From contig DATBFY010000166.1 in the NCBI GenBank assembly GCA_036558265.1, forward strand, positions 1 to 15,218: a stretch of DNA of 15,218 nt. The letters run 5' to 3'. A program made the position numbers and the translations under genes. Position 1 is the stretch's first letter. Each line of letters opens with the position of its first letter. Shown one piece after another: positions 13,160-15,218 of the stretch. The notes below the pieces were generated by a model. It was not told the origin of the DNA, made no database searches, and was given only the letters and a program-made list of their open reading frames with translations. The stretch is from RYN-433 sp036558265 (GTDB lineage Bacteria > Planctomycetota > Phycisphaerae > Tepidisphaerales > Tepidisphaeraceae).

Positions 13160-13324
13160 GTGCCAGCTCCTTCCGACCCCGCAATATTGGATGCCATTCT
13201 CCACCTTCGTTCGATGGCGCACAACCCACTACGCCCTGCGCGCCCGAGAGGCGAACGGTGCATTCTATGTCAGGGATGTCCCACGACATCGCGAATTTTG
13301 CGGTATGGGTAATTTTTCGGGTGG

Positions 13325-13510
13325 CGCTCGACGTTGCTCTGCTGAAATCCTCGCAAGGCCCGTCATCCTGAGGGAGTTTCAACGACCGAAGGATCTTGCC
13401 GGGAGGGCGGCAATCGTCCATTCGCCGCCGGATCCTTCGTCGGTCAAACCTCCTCATAATCAGGATGACGTCGCGCTTGGCAGACAAGGATTTCAGCAGA
13501 GCCGCTCGAC
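13325..13510. mobile_element. MITE-like inverted-repeat element with 8-bp flanking direct repeats
   Basis: Outer arms GCTCTGCTGAAATCC (13336-13350) and its exact reverse complement (13488-13502) are a perfect 15-bp inverted repeat. Inside, CGTCATCCTGA (13361-13371) pairs with 13460-13470, CGAAGGATC (13387-13395) with 13431-13439, and GGCGGC (13406-13411) with GCCGCC (13424-13429). The whole 167 bp can therefore fold into one long interrupted hairpin. CGCTCGAC stands on both sides (13325-13332 and 13503-13510), as a target-site duplication would; GTT separates it from the left arm. No transposase is encoded. The inner core GTCATCCTGAGGGAG...CGAAGGATC resembles the GTCATCCTGAGCGAAGCGAAGGATC palindromes that I recall from many bacterial genomes. 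It could be a non-autonomous element or a REP-type repeat. Confidence 0.65.
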
Positions 13511-13685
13511 ATGGAAGCGAGACGCCGGCGTTCGATACGTCTGAGCGCGAAGATCATCTGCTCCCGAATCATCGGGAATTTCGAAGCGGGCCAGTTTCGT
13601 CCCGATGGTTGACGCGCGCGGTGCGTTGCGAACAACCGTTGGCCTATCCCGAACGAGTATTCGCGGTCAGCCGTCGCGCGATCAT

Positions 13686-13694
13686 TGCTACAAT
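13686..13694 (+). promoter_or_regulatory. Putative extended -10 promoter
   Basis: TGCTACAAT contains TACAAT at 13689-13694 with the TGn extension directly before it, the extended -10 form that can work without a good -35. The sequence 17 bp upstream (GTCAGC) is a poor -35. Transcription would start near 13701, about 27 nt before the GTG of the small gene at 13728. Confidence 0.35.
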
Positions 13695-13727
13695 CCCCCA
13701 GTGCCCAAAGCGAAGGGAATGTGACGC

Positions 13728-13904
13728 GTGATCGTCGTCGTCGCGCAAATGTCTGACGTGCTGCCCGACATCTGCTGGCGCCTGGGCCCTGCCATCCTGT
13801 TCGGGATCATCCTGCTGTTACTGGGGGCCCATCGTCGTTCACCCCGCCGCGAGCCCCGCGGGTTTGAAGTCCTGCCGGCCAAAGACCCGCCCGATCGCCG
13901 GTAG
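13728..13904 (+). CDS. Small putative membrane protein, 58 residues
   Basis: This short frame begins with GTG at 13728 and ends with TAG at 13902-13904. It encodes MIVVVAQMSDVLPDICWRLG, then a hydrophobic helix PAILFGIILLLLGA (about 21-34), then a basic HRRSPRREPR stretch and a polar tail. One helix followed by positive charges fits a single-pass inner-membrane peptide with the tail in the cytoplasm. GAAGGG lies about 9-12 nt before the GTG and an extended -10 box about 35 nt upstream, both in its favour. An internal ATG at 13749 is the alternative start but has no Shine-Dalgarno. The family is not recognised. Confidence 0.5.
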   Translation: MIVVVAQMSDVLPDICWRLGPAILFGIILLLLGAHRRSPRREPRGFEVLPAKDPPDRR

Positions 13905-13964
13905 CTCCTTCTTCCCGAACGAACGATTCTAGTCCGATTTGGCGCGTGGCATCACCCCTGGCCT

Positions 13965-14004
13965 GGGGCACCCGCGCGCGGGGCACCGTCCGGGGACGCC
14001 CCGG
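13965..14004. repeat. GC-rich direct repeat and hairpin
   Basis: GGGGCACC occurs at 13965-13972 and again at 13980-13987. CCGGGG (13990-13995) and CCCCGG (13999-14004) then form a perfect 6-bp hairpin with loop ACG. It lies about 60 bp past the stop of the small membrane gene, with no T tract. It may end that transcript or be chance in GC-rich DNA. Confidence 0.35.
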
Positions 14005-14112
14005 CCTGCCCCGCAACCGCCCACGCGGAATGACCGCCTCCATTATGATGGTGTTTGCAATGTTGTTGAGTACGTTTTGGGGTCGGTTTCGCGGCGCATT
14101 TTCCAGCCTCCC

Positions 14113-14159
14113 CGACCACGGACAAACCACAATTGACAACCGACCACGGACGATTGACA
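14113..14159. repeat. Direct repeat CGACCACGGAC ... TTGACA before the GHL10 gene
   Basis: CGACCACGGAC is present at 14113-14123 and 14141-14151 (11 of 11 identical, 28-bp period), and TTGACA follows each at 14133-14138 and 14154-14159. The first TTGACA matches a -35 consensus, but the sequence 17 bp on (GACATT) is a poor -10. It resembles the run at 10086-10122. It may be a dispersed low-complexity repeat or a duplicated control site for the gene at 14168. Confidence 0.45.
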
Positions 14160-14167
14160 TTGCTCCA

Positions 14168-15218
14168 ATGCGACTCACCTCACCTCTACGCCTGATCGCG
14201 ATCACGCTCGCACTCTTCTTCACCGGCTGCGCCACCAGCCCTGCCGGACAAAAGGCTCGGTCTCAGACCCGGCACGAGCCCCCGCTTCCCCCTCCCCCGC
14301 CGCGCGAGTTCCGCGCCGCCTGGGTCGCCACCGTTGCCAACATCGATTGGCCGTCCAAGCCCGGCCTCCCCGCCGCCCAGCAGATTGCAGAGATCCAGAC
14401 CCTCCTCGACCGTGCCGCCGACCTGAACCTCAACGCGATCATCCTCCAGGTCCGCCCGAGTTGCGACGCCCTTTACGAGTCCCCCCTCGAACCCTGGTCC
14501 GAGTATCTCACCGGCGCGCAGGGCGTCCCGCCCTATCCCTTCTATGACCCGCTCGCCACCTGGATCCAGGAAGCGCACAAGCGCGGGATGGAGCTGCATG
14601 CCTGGTTCAATCCCTATCGAGCCCGTCACAAGGATGCCAAGTCCCCCGATGCCCCCAAACACGTCGCCGTGACCCGCCCCGACCTGGTCCGCAAGTTCAA
14701 CGGCTGGGAATGGCTCGATCCCGGCGAGCCCGAAGCCGCCCAGCGAACCCTCGACGTCATCCTCGACGTCGTCCGCCGCTACGACATCGATGGCGTCCAT
14801 CTCGACGACTACTTCTATCCGTACAAGGAATACCTCAATAACCAGGACTTCCCCGACGACGCGAGCTGGCAGAAGTACCAGAAGTCCGGCGGACAGCTCG
14901 CGCGCGCCGACTGGCGACGCGATAACGTCAACCGCCTGATCCGCGACCTCTACGCCGGCATCAAGCGCATCAAGCCCCACGTCAAGTTCGGCGTGAGCCC
15001 GTTTGGCGTCGCCCACCCCGGCGTGCCTGACACCGTCGAGAGCAAGTTCGACCAGTACAACATCCTCTACGCCGACCCGCAGCTCTGGCTTAAAGAGGGA
15101 TGGCTCGACTACTGCACCCCGCAGCTTTACTGGCAGCTCGATTCCAAGCAGCCCTATGCCGACCTGCTCAAGTGGTGGGCCGAGCAGAACACGCTCAACC
15201 GCCACCTCTGGCCGGGCA
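14168..15218 (+). CDS. GHL10 (DUF187) glycoside-hydrolase-like lipoprotein, 3' end outside window
   Basis: The frame is open from ATG 14168 to the window end, 350 codons. The N-terminus is a lipoprotein signal: basic MRLTSPLR, hydrophobic LIAITLALFF and lipobox FTGC, with lipidated Cys21. A Pro-rich linker leads to EFRAAWVATVANIDWPSKPG, the start of the GHL10 domain (glycosyl hydrolase-like 10). The (beta/alpha)8 barrel shows NLNAIILQVRPSCDALYES, GMELHAWFNPYRAR and DGVHLDDYFYPYKEY at about 208-222. Its paired Asp213-Asp214 sit where the family's acidic active-site residues are expected. KFGVSPFGVAHPG and WLDYCTPQLYWQ follow. Known members have been linked to peptidoglycan glycan strands or other polysaccharides; the substrate here is not readable. 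No Shine-Dalgarno precedes the ATG. The C-terminal part of the barrel and any further domains lie beyond the window. Confidence 0.93.
   Translation, partial: MRLTSPLRLIAITLALFFTGCATSPAGQKARSQTRHEPPLPPPPPREFRAAWVATVANIDWPSKPGLPAAQQIAEIQTLLDRAADLNLNAIILQVRPSCDALYESPLEPWSEYLTGAQGVPPYPFYDPLATWIQEAHKRGMELHAWFNPYRARHKDAKSPDAPKHVAVTRPDLVRKFNGWEWLDPGEPEAAQRTLDVILDVVRRYDIDGVHLDDYFYPYKEYLNNQDFPDDASWQKYQKSGGQLARADWRRDNVNRLIRDLYAGIKRIKPHVKFGVSPFGVAHPGVPDTVESKFDQYNILYADPQLWLKEGWLDYCTPQLYWQLDSKQPYADLLKWWAEQNTLNRHLWPG

Larger units (their letters stand above)
13160..13727. other. Non-coding region with hairpin element
   Basis: No credible gene covers these 568 bp. Open frames on both strands are Arg/Pro/Ser-rich shadows without ribosome sites. 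The central part (13325-13510) is a MITE-like inverted repeat. An extended -10 box lies near the right end. I see nothing identifiable in 13160-13324 or 13511-13685. Confidence 0.6.

Noticed and set aside
12146..13312. 388-codon plus-strand frame opposite the HEAT-protein N-terminus
   Set aside because: Arg/Pro-rich with no signal or domain; the minus-strand gene has a signal peptide and repeats.
13396..13731. 111-codon plus-strand frame across the hairpin element
   Set aside because: It lies mostly in inverted-repeat DNA, is Arg/Ser-rich and has no ribosome site.
1..15218. CRISPR arrays, defence islands, prophage or integrase genes
   Set aside because: No regularly spaced repeats, nucleases, integrases or phage structural genes are visible.

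Overview
The window is high-GC bacterial DNA that reads as Planctomycetota, possibly Phycisphaerae. The best evidence is a 769-residue secreted protein with an N-terminal LEPR-XLL-like motif (LEGRRLLAG) and a C-terminal dockerin-like pair of calcium loops, a pairing typical of planctomycetes. ECF sigma factors with neighbouring one-TM proteins, DUF1003 proteins and GHL10 lipoproteins fit the same picture. The class-level guess is inference. I see no rRNA, tRNA, CRISPR array, phage or transposase gene.

Layout. Positions 1-1115 hold the tail of one DUF1003 membrane protein, then a complete paralog with a cyclic-nucleotide-binding domain fused in front. Positions 1201-4657 look like one transcription unit: a putative promoter, an ECF sigma factor, a one-TM protein that may be its membrane partner, a MoxR AAA+ ATPase and a small unknown protein. 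An 83-bp imperfect inverted repeat (4661-4743) follows. Positions 4805-5716 carry two tandem zinc-ribbon (zf-TFIIB-like) genes; the second is broken by one extra base. Positions 5960-8269 encode the dockerin-bearing extracellular protein.

The minus strand then carries ruvB followed by wrbA (8294-10042). Going right, the plus strand has a Sat-like GNAT acetyltransferase and a VOC protein (10480-11510). These converge on a minus-strand secreted protein with HEAT-like repeats (11567-12739), which is preceded by a small minus-strand ORF with a strong Shine-Dalgarno. A mostly non-coding stretch (13160-13727) holds a 167-bp hairpin element flanked by an 8-bp direct repeat, which looks like a MITE or dispersed palindromic repeat. 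A 58-codon putative membrane peptide follows, and the window ends inside a GHL10 glycoside-hydrolase-like lipoprotein.

Functional themes are envelope sensing and regulation (cNMP-DUF1003, ECF sigma, TM partner, MoxR), extracellular proteins (dockerin protein, HEAT protein, GHL10) and housekeeping (RuvB, WrbA). I found no convincing new multi-gene system. The items most worth a second look are the MITE-like element, the sigma/TM/MoxR cluster, the frameshifted zinc-ribbon duplicate and the hairpin at 4661-4743. Family names rest on recognised motifs; no database search was run.
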